Assembly (NCBI GenBank): GCA_024401225.1
Contig: JAKSLM010000009.1
Coordinates: 1 to 64,000, forward strand
Origin: Bacteroidaceae bacterium
GTDB lineage: Bacteria > Bacteroidota > Bacteroidia > Bacteroidales > Bacteroidaceae
Direction of reading: 5' to 3'
Length of the DNA stretch: 64,000 bases
The notes under the pieces are model-generated. The model was not told the origin of the DNA. It did no database searches and saw nothing but the letters and a program-made list of their open reading frames with translations. Shown here piece after piece: positions 43,228 through 53,318 of the stretch. Made by a program: the position numbers and the translations under genes. Numbering within the stretch: position 1 is the stretch's first letter; the number at the start of each line of letters is the position of its first letter.

Positions 43228-43235
43228 CAAATGTA
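43228..43235 (-). promoter_or_regulatory. -7 box of gapA
   Basis: TACATTTG on the minus strand followed by CACTTG; TTTC stands about 17 bp upstream in place of TTTG. Leader about 100 nt. Confidence 0.55.
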
Positions 43236-43466
43236 CGAATTTATTTTTTATTGAAAATGCTTTTGTTTGTTTTTTTAACAAATTTGATGATTTGTGTCAC
43301 TTTTTTTTTACTCCTGGTGTCAATTTATTTCGCATCATAGGGGTGTTGCAATGTTGGTTTTGCAATGTGATGCTTTTGCCTTGCCTCGCCAGAGCTCTGT
43401 AAAATGAGGCTTGCCTGGGCATCTGCCCACCTTATTTATTATTTAATATGCAAGATTTATGCGTGA

Positions 43467-45134
<1,668 letters not shown>

Positions 45135-45139
45135 ATCGT

Positions 45140-46069
45140 ATGATTATGACAGCCAGAATGAACAGACGATTGATAGCCGTGCTTGTGCTAATGCTGACCG
45201 TGGCGGCTGGGCTTCATGCTCAGCAGCGACGCAACGCTACGTACGAGGCGTACATACAGCAGTACAAGGACGTAGCCATCGACCAGATGCGCCAGTACCA
45301 CATCCCAGCCAGCATCACCCTGGCTCAGGGACTGTTGGAGAGTGGGGCAGGCAAGGGGCAGCTGGCTGTGCGCTCGAACAATCATTTCGGCATCAAGTGC
45401 CATTCGGACTGGAAGGGACCTCGCACCTACAAGGACGACGACAACAAGAACGACTGCTTCCGTGTGTACTCGCGTGTGGCCGATAGCTACACCGATCATT
45501 CGAAGTTCCTGCAGCAGACCCGCTACAAGCGCCTCTTTGCCCTCGATCCTCTCGACTACAAGGGATGGGCGTATGGGCTCAAGGCATGCGGCTACGCTAC
45601 CGATTCGAAGTATGGCGATAAGCTCATAAGCCTCATTGAGCTTTACGACTTGCATCAGTACGACACGAACCGCTTCGGCCAGACTGCCGTCAAGCCTAAG
45701 TCGCAGTCGAACGTGAGCTTGCCTGCCCACCGTGTGGTGCTGGTAAACGACATCGTCTGTGTTGTAGCTACGGGCAACGAGACATGGGATCAGATAGCAC
45801 AGGAGTTTGGCATCAGCAAGAATAAACTGCTGAAGTACAACGAAGTGTACGACAGTTATCCGCTCTATCCGGGCATGAACGTGTTCCTCAAAAAGAAGAA
45901 GACCAAGGCTGCCAAGCTGTATAAGGACTACTGGCACCGCGTGAAGGCGTATGAGTCGATGTACAGCGTGTCGCAGCAGTACGGCATACGACTGAAGAAC
46001 CTCTACAAGATGAACTACCGCGATGTGGATTACATTCCGCAGGAGGGTGATTTGCTGAAGGTGAGGTGA
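45140..46069 (+). CDS. Glucosaminidase (FlgJ-like) with LysM domains
   Basis: 309 aa. Signal peptide ending LHAQ (Met1 or Met7 may be the start). Glucosaminidase domain ~35-165: ITLAQGLLESGAGKGQLA with the catalytic Glu, NNHFGIKCH, YRVADSYTDHSKFLQ-like segment, GLKACGYATDSKYGDKL. Two LysM repeats follow, the second ending YKMNYRDVDYIPQEGDLLKV. It cuts the N-acetylglucosaminyl bonds of peptidoglycan in the periplasm. Five bp after the ABC-F gene, so probably one transcript. Confidence 0.92.
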   Translation: MIMTARMNRRLIAVLVLMLTVAAGLHAQQRRNATYEAYIQQYKDVAIDQMRQYHIPASITLAQGLLESGAGKGQLAVRSNNHFGIKCHSDWKGPRTYKDDDNKNDCFRVYSRVADSYTDHSKFLQQTRYKRLFALDPLDYKGWAYGLKACGYATDSKYGDKLISLIELYDLHQYDTNRFGQTAVKPKSQSNVSLPAHRVVLVNDIVCVVATGNETWDQIAQEFGISKNKLLKYNEVYDSYPLYPGMNVFLKKKKTKAAKLYKDYWHRVKAYESMYSVSQQYGIRLKNLYKMNYRDVDYIPQEGDLLKVR

Positions 46070-46076
46070 TTTCTTT

Positions 46077-46105
46077 AAGTAAGAAGTAAAAAGTAAGAAG
46101 TAAGA
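46077..46105. repeat. AAGTAAGA-type short tandem repeat
   Basis: Array of AAGTAAGAAGTAAAAAGTAA type just past the glucosaminidase stop. A similar array is at 61961-61990. Confidence 0.65.
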
Positions 46106-46164
46106 TATAGGAAAAGGAAAATTCCGAATTAACTAGACCTTTCGAAGGCAGTACGATATAAAGA

Positions 46165-46193
46165 AAAAGGGAAGTCGTTGTGACTTCCCTTTT
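46165..46193. terminator. Bidirectional terminator (glucosaminidase / rng)
   Basis: AAAAGGGAAGTC pairs perfectly with GACTTCCCTTTT around loop GTTGT; serves the convergent genes ending at 46069 and 46215. Confidence 0.92.
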
Positions 46194-46214
46194 GTCGTAT
46201 TCATGACGCTTGCC

Positions 46215-47789
46215 TTACTTGGTCTCGATCTCCTCGGTCACATTGATTTCGTTGCCCTTCATGTCCTTGAACTCGTACTGAAGGAAACCCATGGACTGGC
46301 TTGGGATGATCTTGATGCCGAATCCGTACTTCATCTGCCAACGGCGGTATAATGATATGAAGCCTTCGTTGACGTAAGCATTGACATACGGATGGATGTA
46401 AAGCTTGAATTTCTTAATGCCAAGACTATTGACGATGTAGTCGATCTTGCCTTCGAGGGTGTCGGTGAACAGGATGCTGCTCTTGATGGTGCCCTTGCCG
46501 AAGCATGTAGGACAGGTCTCCTCGACCTGTACATCCATGGCAGGACGTACTCGCTGGCGTGTGATCTGCATGAGTCCAAATTTGCTCAATGGCAGAATGT
46601 TGTGCTTTGCACGGTCGTTTTTCATGAGCTCTGTCATGTGCTCGTAGAGCTTCTGGCGGTGCTCGGCCGTGTCCATATCGATAAAGTCGACTACGATGAT
46701 GCCTCCCATATCACGTAGGCGGAGCTGGCGTGCCAATTCGTCTGCAGCTCCCATGTTGACATCGAATGCGTTGTCCTCCTGACCATCAACACCTCGGTTT
46801 CTATTGCCGGAGTTGACGTCGACGACGTGCAATGCCTCAGTATGTTCGATGATGAGGTATGCGCCCTTCTTGTAGCTTACTGTGCGTCCGAAGCCCGACT
46901 TGATCTGCTTCGTGACGGAGAAATTGTCGAAGATAGGCACATTGCCTTTGTAGAGCTTGACTATGTTCTCGCGCTCTGGTGCGATAAGCGACACGTATTT
47001 CTTTACTTCCTTGTACACATCCTCGTTGTTGACGTGGATAGCCTCGTACGAAGGGTTGAAGAGGTCTCGAAGCATGCTTACGGTACGTCCCGTCTCTTCA
47101 TGTGCGAGTACTGGGAGCTTTGTGGCTTGCTGTACCTTGCTGATGCAGTCTTCCCAACTCTTTACGAGTATCTGCAACTCGTTGTTGAGTTCTGCTGCAC
47201 GCTTGCCTTCAGCCACTGTACGTACGATTACTCCGAAGTTCTTCGGTTTGATACTCTGGATGAGCTGCTTGAGTCGTGCTCTCTCTTCCTTGCTCTTTAT
47301 CTTGGTCGATACGTTCACCTTCTCGTAGAAAGGCATGAGAACGAGGAATCGGCCTGCAAAGCTAAGCTCGCCTGTGAGTCGTGGACCCTTTGTGTTGATT
47401 GGTTCCTTTGTGATCTGAACCATGATCTCTTGTCCCACCTCCAGAATATTCTGTATGGCACCCGTCTTGTCCAGTTCGGACTGTCGGCCAGCCTTGGCCA
47501 TCGGTGCCAGATGCTTTTTGTCGCTTGTCAGCTGTTTGACATACTTTTCGAGTGATAGGAAATTGGCTCCTAAGTCTTGGTAGTGCAGAAATGCTTCGCG
47601 CTCATGACCGACATCGACAAAACACGCATTCAATGCAGGCATGATCTTCTTCACTTTGCCCGCGTAGATGTTGCCTACGGAGTACTTAGAGTCCTGTCCT
47701 TCCTTCTGAAACTCCACGAGTCTCTGGTCTTCGAGCAGGGCAATGGTGACTTCTTTCGGCTGCGCGTCGATAATAAGTTCGCTTACCAT
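46215..47789 (-). CDS. rng: Ribonuclease E/G family protein
   Basis: 524 aa, RNase G-length. N-terminal S1 domain (VGNIYAGKVKKIMPALNACFVDVGHEREAFL), the RNase H-like and catalytic core with DFIDMDTAEHR (metal-binding Asp) and DVNSGNRN, and the Zn-link CPTCFGKG that joins dimers. No long C-terminal scaffold. It matures 16S rRNA 5' ends and starts mRNA decay. Downstream of the tiny basic protein gene, with a terminator between them. Confidence 0.93.
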   Translation of the reverse strand: MVSELIIDAQPKEVTIALLEDQRLVEFQKEGQDSKYSVGNIYAGKVKKIMPALNACFVDVGHEREAFLHYQDLGANFLSLEKYVKQLTSDKKHLAPMAKAGRQSELDKTGAIQNILEVGQEIMVQITKEPINTKGPRLTGELSFAGRFLVLMPFYEKVNVSTKIKSKEERARLKQLIQSIKPKNFGVIVRTVAEGKRAAELNNELQILVKSWEDCISKVQQATKLPVLAHEETGRTVSMLRDLFNPSYEAIHVNNEDVYKEVKKYVSLIAPERENIVKLYKGNVPIFDNFSVTKQIKSGFGRTVSYKKGAYLIIEHTEALHVVDVNSGNRNRGVDGQEDNAFDVNMGAADELARQLRLRDMGGIIVVDFIDMDTAEHRQKLYEHMTELMKNDRAKHNILPLSKFGLMQITRQRVRPAMDVQVEETCPTCFGKGTIKSSILFTDTLEGKIDYIVNSLGIKKFKLYIHPYVNAYVNEGFISLYRRWQMKYGFGIKIIPSQSMGFLQYEFKDMKGNEINVTEEIETK

Positions 47790-47855
47790 TTTTGCTTGTT
47801 GTTTTAGCCTGATGCAAACGCTATTGCACGGGCTGCGTTGGTACTTGATGTTAGT

Positions 47856-47904
47856 AAAAAACGGACTTCAGCCGATGCAGGGTGTGCAAAGTCTGTAGTC
47901 CGTT
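47856..47904 (-). terminator. Terminator of the 29-codon basic protein gene
   Basis: Minus strand AACGGACT pairs with AGTCCGTT over a ~28-nt loop, followed by TTTTT (plus-strand A-run 47856-47860). Confidence 0.75.
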
Positions 47905-47921
47905 ATGCAATCGTCCTGAGA

Positions 47922-48011
47922 CTACTTGCTCTTATGACGATTCTTGCGCAGTCTCTTCTTGCGCTTGTGAGTAGAGATCTTATGTCTCTTCTTCTTCTTA
48001 CCGTTTGGCAT
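47922..48011 (-). CDS. AURKAIP1/COX24-domain tiny basic protein (mS38-like)
   Basis: 29 aa: MPNGKKKKRHKISTHKRKKR then LRKNRHKSK. More than half the residues are Lys, Arg or His. This is the bacterial AURKAIP1/COX24 family, related to mitoribosomal mS38 and seen in Bacteroidota as a ribosome-associated peptide (family knowledge). It has its own terminator and probably its own promoter, with RNase G next downstream. Confidence 0.88.
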   Translation of the reverse strand: MPNGKKKKRHKISTHKRKKRLRKNRHKSK

Positions 48012-48142
48012 AGTCCTTGAAATTTAAAAGTTTATAATAGAGTTTATTTGTCTTACCAATCGCCCCTCCTAATATATAAATACGGTACGGAAAAGGGCGC
48101 GAACCAATGAGGAATGCTCAAGGCACTCCGCAATTCGGTGTG

Positions 48143-48150
48143 CAAATTTA
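48143..48150 (-). promoter_or_regulatory. Candidate -7 box for the tiny basic protein
   Basis: TAAATTTG on the minus strand with GCAC after it, leaving a leader of about 125 nt to the ATG at 48011. No TTTG at -33. Confidence 0.4.
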
Positions 48151-48304
48151 CGACAAATTATTCATTATGGAAAATTTTTCGCTATGAAAATGCAAAAAAA
48201 CTTCATTTGTCGCACGTTTGACGTTACTTTTATTACATGGAAAGCGCATTTTTATACTTTTGCAGTACACTTTTTCGCCTCGTCGCCTCCTGTTCGGATG
48301 CTTG

Positions 48305-49258
48305 TCACCCCTTGCGTTCCTTCCACAGCTGGTAGGAATTGACCACATTGTGCCAGATGGAGTAGAAGCCTCCTGCCATGGCTGTAACCGGATTCATGAA
48401 CGTGTAGCCCATCCATATGGCGAAGACGGTGTTCTTCTGTCCCAGGGACTGAGTGCCGGCTATGGTCTCGTGGTGACGTATGCCGATCATGTGTCCGCTC
48501 ACGAACTGGATGATGCAGGTGATGAGCGATGCAAGGGCTATGCCCACGAGTTCCCATACGGACTCGTTGCTTTGGTCGATGGCCTTCACGGTGACGGCAA
48601 TGGCGAGGGCGAGCGAGACAGCCCAGAGATTGAACGCGAGATCCTTCTGCTCAAGCACCCACGCATGAAACCTATGCATGGAGTAGCGCACCACCCACGA
48701 GAGCACCAGAGGCATGATGAGCAGCGGGAACACCTTGGCTATGATGAGCGAGAAGGAGGTGGCAAAGTCCATGTGAACTGCCCCCGACTCGTAGAGAAAC
48801 GGCACTACTGAAGGGATGAGGATCGACGCCACGAGATTGATCATCACGGTATAGGATACGACCACGCTCGGATTACCCTTCAGCTTGGTGGTGACCACCG
48901 CTGCTGCTGTGGCAGTAGGGCAGATCATGCAGATCATTGCCGACTCGATGATGACTCGCCCTGGGATGTCGGGCATGCAGACTATCAGCCCTCCCATGCC
49001 TACGAACGACAGGGCCTGAATGGCAATCATCTTGAACATCCACGCCCTTGGGCGCAGCTCGTGGGGGGAAACCTTGCAGAAACTCACGAACAGCATGCAG
49101 AAGAGCATGAATGGCTGTACGTAACTGATGGCTTCGCTTGCCAGCGCATGAGTGCTGTCAAGGCAGGGTATGCTGACGTATGCATAGTAGGACGCAGCTC
49201 CTGTCAGCATGGAGATGGGGAGCGTCCAGTCTTTTATGAATTGCTTTACTTGGTTCAT
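48305..49258 (-). CDS. Bile acid:Na+ symporter (BASS)-like transporter
   Basis: 317 aa with about nine TM helices. The segments ICPTATAAAVVTTKLKGNPS and QKNTVFAIWMGYTFMNPV match the two crossover regions of the BASS/SBF fold. Such carriers move organic anions with Na+; the substrate (bile acid, 2-keto acid or other) is not shown. Located 81 bp downstream of uvrB on the same strand. Codon use is like its neighbours. Confidence 0.78.
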   Translation of the reverse strand: MNQVKQFIKDWTLPISMLTGAASYYAYVSIPCLDSTHALASEAISYVQPFMLFCMLFVSFCKVSPHELRPRAWMFKMIAIQALSFVGMGGLIVCMPDIPGRVIIESAMICMICPTATAAAVVTTKLKGNPSVVVSYTVMINLVASILIPSVVPFLYESGAVHMDFATSFSLIIAKVFPLLIMPLVLSWVVRYSMHRFHAWVLEQKDLAFNLWAVSLALAIAVTVKAIDQSNESVWELVGIALASLITCIIQFVSGHMIGIRHHETIAGTQSLGQKNTVFAIWMGYTFMNPVTAMAGGFYSIWHNVVNSYQLWKERKG

Positions 49259-49339
49259 TGCTAATTATCCATTAACCATTATCCTTTTTCCCTCTTTCTT
49301 CTTCCCTCATTCCTCTTTCCTCTTTTCACCTTCCACCAT

Positions 49340-51352
49340 TCACTTTTCTTTCTCTGCTATCTCCATGAGTTTCAGCATCTCGTCGCGGTATTGTGCTGCA
49401 AGCATGAAGTCGAGTTCCTTGGCAGCCTTCTGCATAAGACTGCGTGTGTGCTCGATGGCAGCAAGGAGCTGCTCGTGGTTCATGGCATTGACTACAGGAT
49501 CCTCGGCAGCCTTGAGCATGTCGCTCTCGACGTATGCCTTGCCGATGTAGTCCACCTTCTTGCCGTTGTGCATGTCCTGAATGGCCTTCTTGATCTGGGT
49601 AGGAGTGATGCCATGCTCCGTGTTGTAATTCATCTGCTTGGCACGTCGGCGTTCAGTCTCCTCGATGGTGCGCTGCATGGATTCGGTGATGTTGTCGCCG
49701 TACAGGATGGCTTTGCCGTTCACGTTTCGTGCAGCACGTCCTATGGTCTGCGTAAGCGCACGGTGGGAGCGCAGGAAGCCCTCCTTGTCGGCATCGAGGA
49801 TGGCAACGAGCGAAACCTCAGGTAGGTCGAGACCCTCGCGGAGCAGGTTGACACCTACGAGCACATCAATCTCGCCCGATCGCAACCGGTTAAGGATCTC
49901 CACGCGCTCAAAGGTCTTGATGTCGCTGTGGATGTACGAACAGCTTACTCCGTGGCCCAGCAAGTACTCCGACATCTCCTCTGCCATACGCTTGGTGAGG
50001 GTAGTGACGAGCACTCGTTCCTGACGCTCGATGCGCTGCTGAATCTCCTCCATAAGGTCGTCCACTTGATTGGCAGTAGGTCGAACCTCAATCAGAGGGT
50101 CGAGAAGGCCTGTAGGGCGAATGAGCTGCTCCACAATCACGCCTTCGCTCTTCTCCAGTTCGTAGTTGGCAGGTGTGGCGCTGACGTATATGGTCTGAGG
50201 GGTAAGCGATTCGAACTCATCGAATTGCAATGGGCGATTGTCCAATGCAGCAGGAAGGCGGTAGCCGTACTCCACGAGCGTCGTCTTGCGCTTTCGGTCG
50301 CCTCCGTACATGGCACGAATCTGCGGTATGCTCTCGTGGCTCTCATCGACCACGAGAAGGAAATCGTCGGGGAAGAAGTCGAGAAGGCAATAAGGTCGCT
50401 CGCCAGCCTGTCGCCCGTCGAAGTAGCGCGAGTAGTTCTCAATGCCGGAACAATGACCGAGCTCGCGGATCATCTCGAGATCGTTGGTGACGCGCAGCTC
50501 CAGCAGCTGTGCTTTTGCGTTGTCGCCAATCTCACGGTACCACTCCACACGCTCGTGCAGGTCGTCCTCAATCATTCGTATGGCATTGAGAGTCTTCTCC
50601 TTCGATGTCATGAACAGGTTGGCAGGATAGATCTTGTAAGTGTCGAATGCCATGATGGTATGGCCTGTGACAGCGTCTATCTCCTTGATTGACTCTATGG
50701 TATCCCAGTCCATGCTGATGCGTACCACCTTGTCGTCGTATGCAAGGCTGATGTCGATGGTCTCGCCCTTCACACGGAAGTGGCCGCGTGTTAGTTCGAG
50801 GTCGTTGCGCACATAGAGGCTATCGACCAGCCGGCGTATGAATACGTTCATGTCGATGCGCTGCCCAACGTGGATCTCTGTGATGTTCTCGGAGAAATCC
50901 ATCGGGCTTCCCATACCGTAAATGCACGATACCGACGACACGACTATGACATCCTGGCGTCCCGAAAGCAATGATGATGTGGCTGCCAGACGGAGGCGGT
51001 CTACCTCCTCATTGATGGCGAGGTCCTTCTCGATGTATGTGTCGGTGGAAGGAATGTAAGCCTCTGGCTGGTAGTAGTCGTAGTAGCTGACGTAGTATTC
51101 TACGGCATTGTTGGGAAAGAAACCCTTCATCTCGGTGTAGAGCTGATGGGCAAGCGTCTTGTTGTGGCTTAGTATGAGTGTTGGTTTGCCTACGTTCTGG
51201 ATGACGTTGGCTATGGTGAATGTCTTACCCGAACCAGTTACTCCAAGCAGCACTTGTGCAGGCATGCCGTCTTTCACTCCTTGTGTCAACTGCTCTATGG
51301 CTTCAGGCTGGTCGCCGGTTGGCTGATATTGCGATGTAAGTTCAAATTCCAT
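49340..51352 (-). CDS. uvrB: Excinuclease ABC subunit B
   Basis: 670 aa. Walker A LLGVTGSGKTFT, beta-hairpin region YYVSYYDYYQPEAYIPSTDT, DESHESIPQI (motif II), TQTIGRAARN (motif VI) and the UvrC-binding UVR domain at the C-terminus (LMQKAAKELDFMLAAQYRDE). It loads onto damaged DNA with UvrA and recruits UvrC. Normal length. uvrA is 2 kb away on the same strand, across the bamD block. Confidence 0.97.
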   Translation of the reverse strand: MEFELTSQYQPTGDQPEAIEQLTQGVKDGMPAQVLLGVTGSGKTFTIANVIQNVGKPTLILSHNKTLAHQLYTEMKGFFPNNAVEYYVSYYDYYQPEAYIPSTDTYIEKDLAINEEVDRLRLAATSSLLSGRQDVIVVSSVSCIYGMGSPMDFSENITEIHVGQRIDMNVFIRRLVDSLYVRNDLELTRGHFRVKGETIDISLAYDDKVVRISMDWDTIESIKEIDAVTGHTIMAFDTYKIYPANLFMTSKEKTLNAIRMIEDDLHERVEWYREIGDNAKAQLLELRVTNDLEMIRELGHCSGIENYSRYFDGRQAGERPYCLLDFFPDDFLLVVDESHESIPQIRAMYGGDRKRKTTLVEYGYRLPAALDNRPLQFDEFESLTPQTIYVSATPANYELEKSEGVIVEQLIRPTGLLDPLIEVRPTANQVDDLMEEIQQRIERQERVLVTTLTKRMAEEMSEYLLGHGVSCSYIHSDIKTFERVEILNRLRSGEIDVLVGVNLLREGLDLPEVSLVAILDADKEGFLRSHRALTQTIGRAARNVNGKAILYGDNITESMQRTIEETERRRAKQMNYNTEHGITPTQIKKAIQDMHNGKKVDYIGKAYVESDMLKAAEDPVVNAMNHEQLLAAIEHTRSLMQKAAKELDFMLAAQYRDEMLKLMEIAEKEK

Positions 51353-51375
51353 GATGTGTTTCTGTTTTGAGAGTG

Positions 51376-51383
51376 CAAAATTA
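51376..51383 (-). promoter_or_regulatory. -7 box of uvrB
   Basis: TAATTTTG followed by CACTC on the minus strand, about 24 bp before the uvrB ATG; weak -33. Confidence 0.5.
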
Positions 51384-51466
51384 CGTTTTTATTTATTATT
51401 AATAGTCTAAAAAAACATAAATCTTCGATTTTTTCACGACAAAGAAGTGATTTTCACATTTTGAGT

Positions 51467-51498
51467 GTTGCAAAGGTCATTAATTATGTGTAACTTTG
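51467..51498 (+). promoter_or_regulatory. Promoter of bamD-rpoZ
   Basis: GTTG (51467-51470), 20-bp spacer, TAACTTTG (51491-51498), 20 bp before the bamD ATG. Confidence 0.7.
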
Positions 51499-51518
51499 CA
51501 CCGTTTTATCGATAAAAT

Positions 51519-52349
51519 ATGAAGAAATTATTTTCAATGTCGCTGGTTTTGTCGCTGGTTTTGTCTTCGTGCGGAGATTTCAACCAAGTGGTAAAATCGC
51601 AGGACTATGACTACAAATACGAGGCTGCAAAGTCGTACTATGCTGCGGGACAATACACCAAGGCGTATCAGGTGCTTGAGGATCTGTTCATGATGTTCAA
51701 GGGTACTGAGCGTGGTGAGGAGTCGCTGTATATGCTTGGCATGTGCTACTATAACCTCAAGGACTACGAGACGGCATCCATCTACCTGGACCGATATTCA
51801 GCGCAGTATTCGAAGGGCACATATACCGAACTGGCTCGCTTCTACAGCGCAAAGGCAAACTATCTGCAGTCGCCTGACCCACGTCTCGATCAGTCGCCTA
51901 CTTACAGCGCCATCAACAAGTTGCAGGAGTTTCTCGACTTCTATCCTTACTCTGAGCGCCGCTTGGATGTGAACGATATGATCTACGGACTTCAGGATCG
52001 ACTGGTGCAGAAGGAGTACGACTCGGCATTGCTGTACTACAATCTCGGTTCGTACACAGGTAACTGCGTCAACGGAGGAAGCAACTATCAGGCTTGCATC
52101 ATCACGGCCGAGAATGCCCTCAAGACATATCCTTATACAAAGATGCGCGAGGACCTGTACATGATGATTCTGCGTGCACGCTATCAGCTTGCTGCCAACT
52201 CGGTAGCTGAGAAGGAGAGCGAACGATTCCGTGAGACTATCGATGAGTACTACGGTTTCAAGAACGAGTTTCCTGACAGCAAGCACATGAAGGAGGCCGA
52301 CAACATCTTCAAGCATTCAAACTCGAAGGTAAAGAAGGTTGAAGAGTAA
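51519..52349 (+). CDS. bamD: Outer-membrane assembly lipoprotein BamD
   Basis: 276 aa. Lipobox VLSSC, then GDFNQVVKSQDYDYKYEAAKSYYAAGQYTKA: five TPR-like units of the YfiO/BamD family. It is the essential lipoprotein partner of BamA in inserting outer-membrane barrels. It heads bamD-rpoZ-DUF4293, the usual Bacteroidota order, with 60- and 13-bp gaps. Confidence 0.92.
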   Translation: MKKLFSMSLVLSLVLSSCGDFNQVVKSQDYDYKYEAAKSYYAAGQYTKAYQVLEDLFMMFKGTERGEESLYMLGMCYYNLKDYETASIYLDRYSAQYSKGTYTELARFYSAKANYLQSPDPRLDQSPTYSAINKLQEFLDFYPYSERRLDVNDMIYGLQDRLVQKEYDSALLYYNLGSYTGNCVNGGSNYQACIITAENALKTYPYTKMREDLYMMILRARYQLAANSVAEKESERFRETIDEYYGFKNEFPDSKHMKEADNIFKHSNSKVKKVEE

Positions 52350-52409
52350 AGACAGAGAGAGACTTATACAGCATTTTTCATTTCAGAATATAACAACAAT
52401 AGATAATAT

Positions 52410-52745
52410 ATGGATTTCAAGAAAACAACAGCACCATCTAACACAGTTACACGTAACTTGATGGATCTATGTCGCGACACTAACAACATCTACGAGAGTG
52501 TTGCCATCATCTCAAAGCGTTCAAATCAGATTGCAGCCGACGTAAAGGACGAACTTGCAAAGAAGCTTCAGGAGTTCGGTACCAACAGCGACAACCTTGA
52601 GGAAGTGTTTGAGAACGAGGAGCAGATTCAGATCTCACGCTACTATGAGCGTCTGCCAAAGCCAACACTTATCGCTATCGAGGAATTCCAGAACGACCGA
52701 GTATACTACCGCAATCCTACAAAGGAATCGGACCGACTCGACTAA
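52410..52745 (+). CDS. rpoZ: RNA polymerase omega-like subunit (RpoZ family)
   Basis: 111 aa. NLMDLCRDTNNIYESVAIIS then KRSNQIAADVKDELAKKLQE is the Bacteroidota omega/RpoZ signature; the tail FQNDRVYYRNPTKESDRLD is also conserved. Supports assembly of the beta-prime subunit. Confidence 0.9.
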   Translation: MDFKKTTAPSNTVTRNLMDLCRDTNNIYESVAIISKRSNQIAADVKDELAKKLQEFGTNSDNLEEVFENEEQIQISRYYERLPKPTLIAIEEFQNDRVYYRNPTKESDRLD

Positions 52746-52758
52746 TAAGGGGATAGAT

Positions 52759-53247
52759 ATGATACAGCGCATTCAGACCGTGTATCTGGCATTGGTCTTC
52801 ATCCTATCGTTCGTGTGTCTCATCAGCCCCCTTGGAGCATACTCTGTTCAGCATACTGAGGTGGCTGACTTTTCCAACTTCTGCTTCACGACGTTTGGAC
52901 TGTACAAGGGATACGAAAGTGCCGGTCCTTGGTGCCTTGGCGTTCTGCTCATCCTTGTCATGTTCCTCACTACAATGAGCATTATGCTCTACCGCAAGCG
53001 TATGCGCCAGTTGCGCCTGACCATCATCAGCACCATCCTCCTCGTGGGCTATGTGGCTTGCTATGCACTCTTTGCGTGGAAGTACGGATTGGCACTCGAT
53101 GACTATACAAAGGGACTGGTATCGGTCGATTTCCGTCCATCGTTCATGGCAATGTTTCCTGTGCTCAACATCATCCTCAACTGCCTTGCTATCCATGGCA
53201 TTCGCAAGGACGAAGCATTGGTACGTTCGCTCGATCGCATCCGCTAA
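52759..53247 (+). CDS. DUF4293 membrane protein
   Basis: 162 aa from the ATG at 52759; a longer open frame from 52555 overlaps rpoZ and is rejected. Four TM helices (MIQRIQTVYLALVFILSFVC first). This is DUF4293, found after rpoZ in this phylum. Function unknown. Ends in a bidirectional terminator. Confidence 0.88.
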   Translation: MIQRIQTVYLALVFILSFVCLISPLGAYSVQHTEVADFSNFCFTTFGLYKGYESAGPWCLGVLLILVMFLTTMSIMLYRKRMRQLRLTIISTILLVGYVACYALFAWKYGLALDDYTKGLVSVDFRPSFMAMFPVLNIILNCLAIHGIRKDEALVRSLDRIR

Positions 53248-53271
53248 ACACTATTATATATATTATAAACG

Positions 53272-53307
53272 ATACACGCAGTTAGTTTCGATGCTAACTG
53301 CGTGTAT
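53272..53307. terminator. Bidirectional terminator (DUF4293 / uvrA)
   Basis: ATACACGCAGTTAG pairs perfectly with CTAACTGCGTGTAT around loop TTTCGATG, between convergent genes. Confidence 0.92.
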
Positions 53308-53318
53308 TGTTATCTTGT

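Noticed and set aside
47838..48020. 60-codon plus-strand frame over the tiny basic protein gene
   Set aside because: The minus-strand frame matches a known conserved 29-aa protein and has a terminator; the plus-strand product has no motif.
48255..48262. Plus-strand TACTTTTG as a promoter
   Set aside because: It points into the 3' end of the minus-strand transporter, with no TTTG at -33 and no gene behind it.
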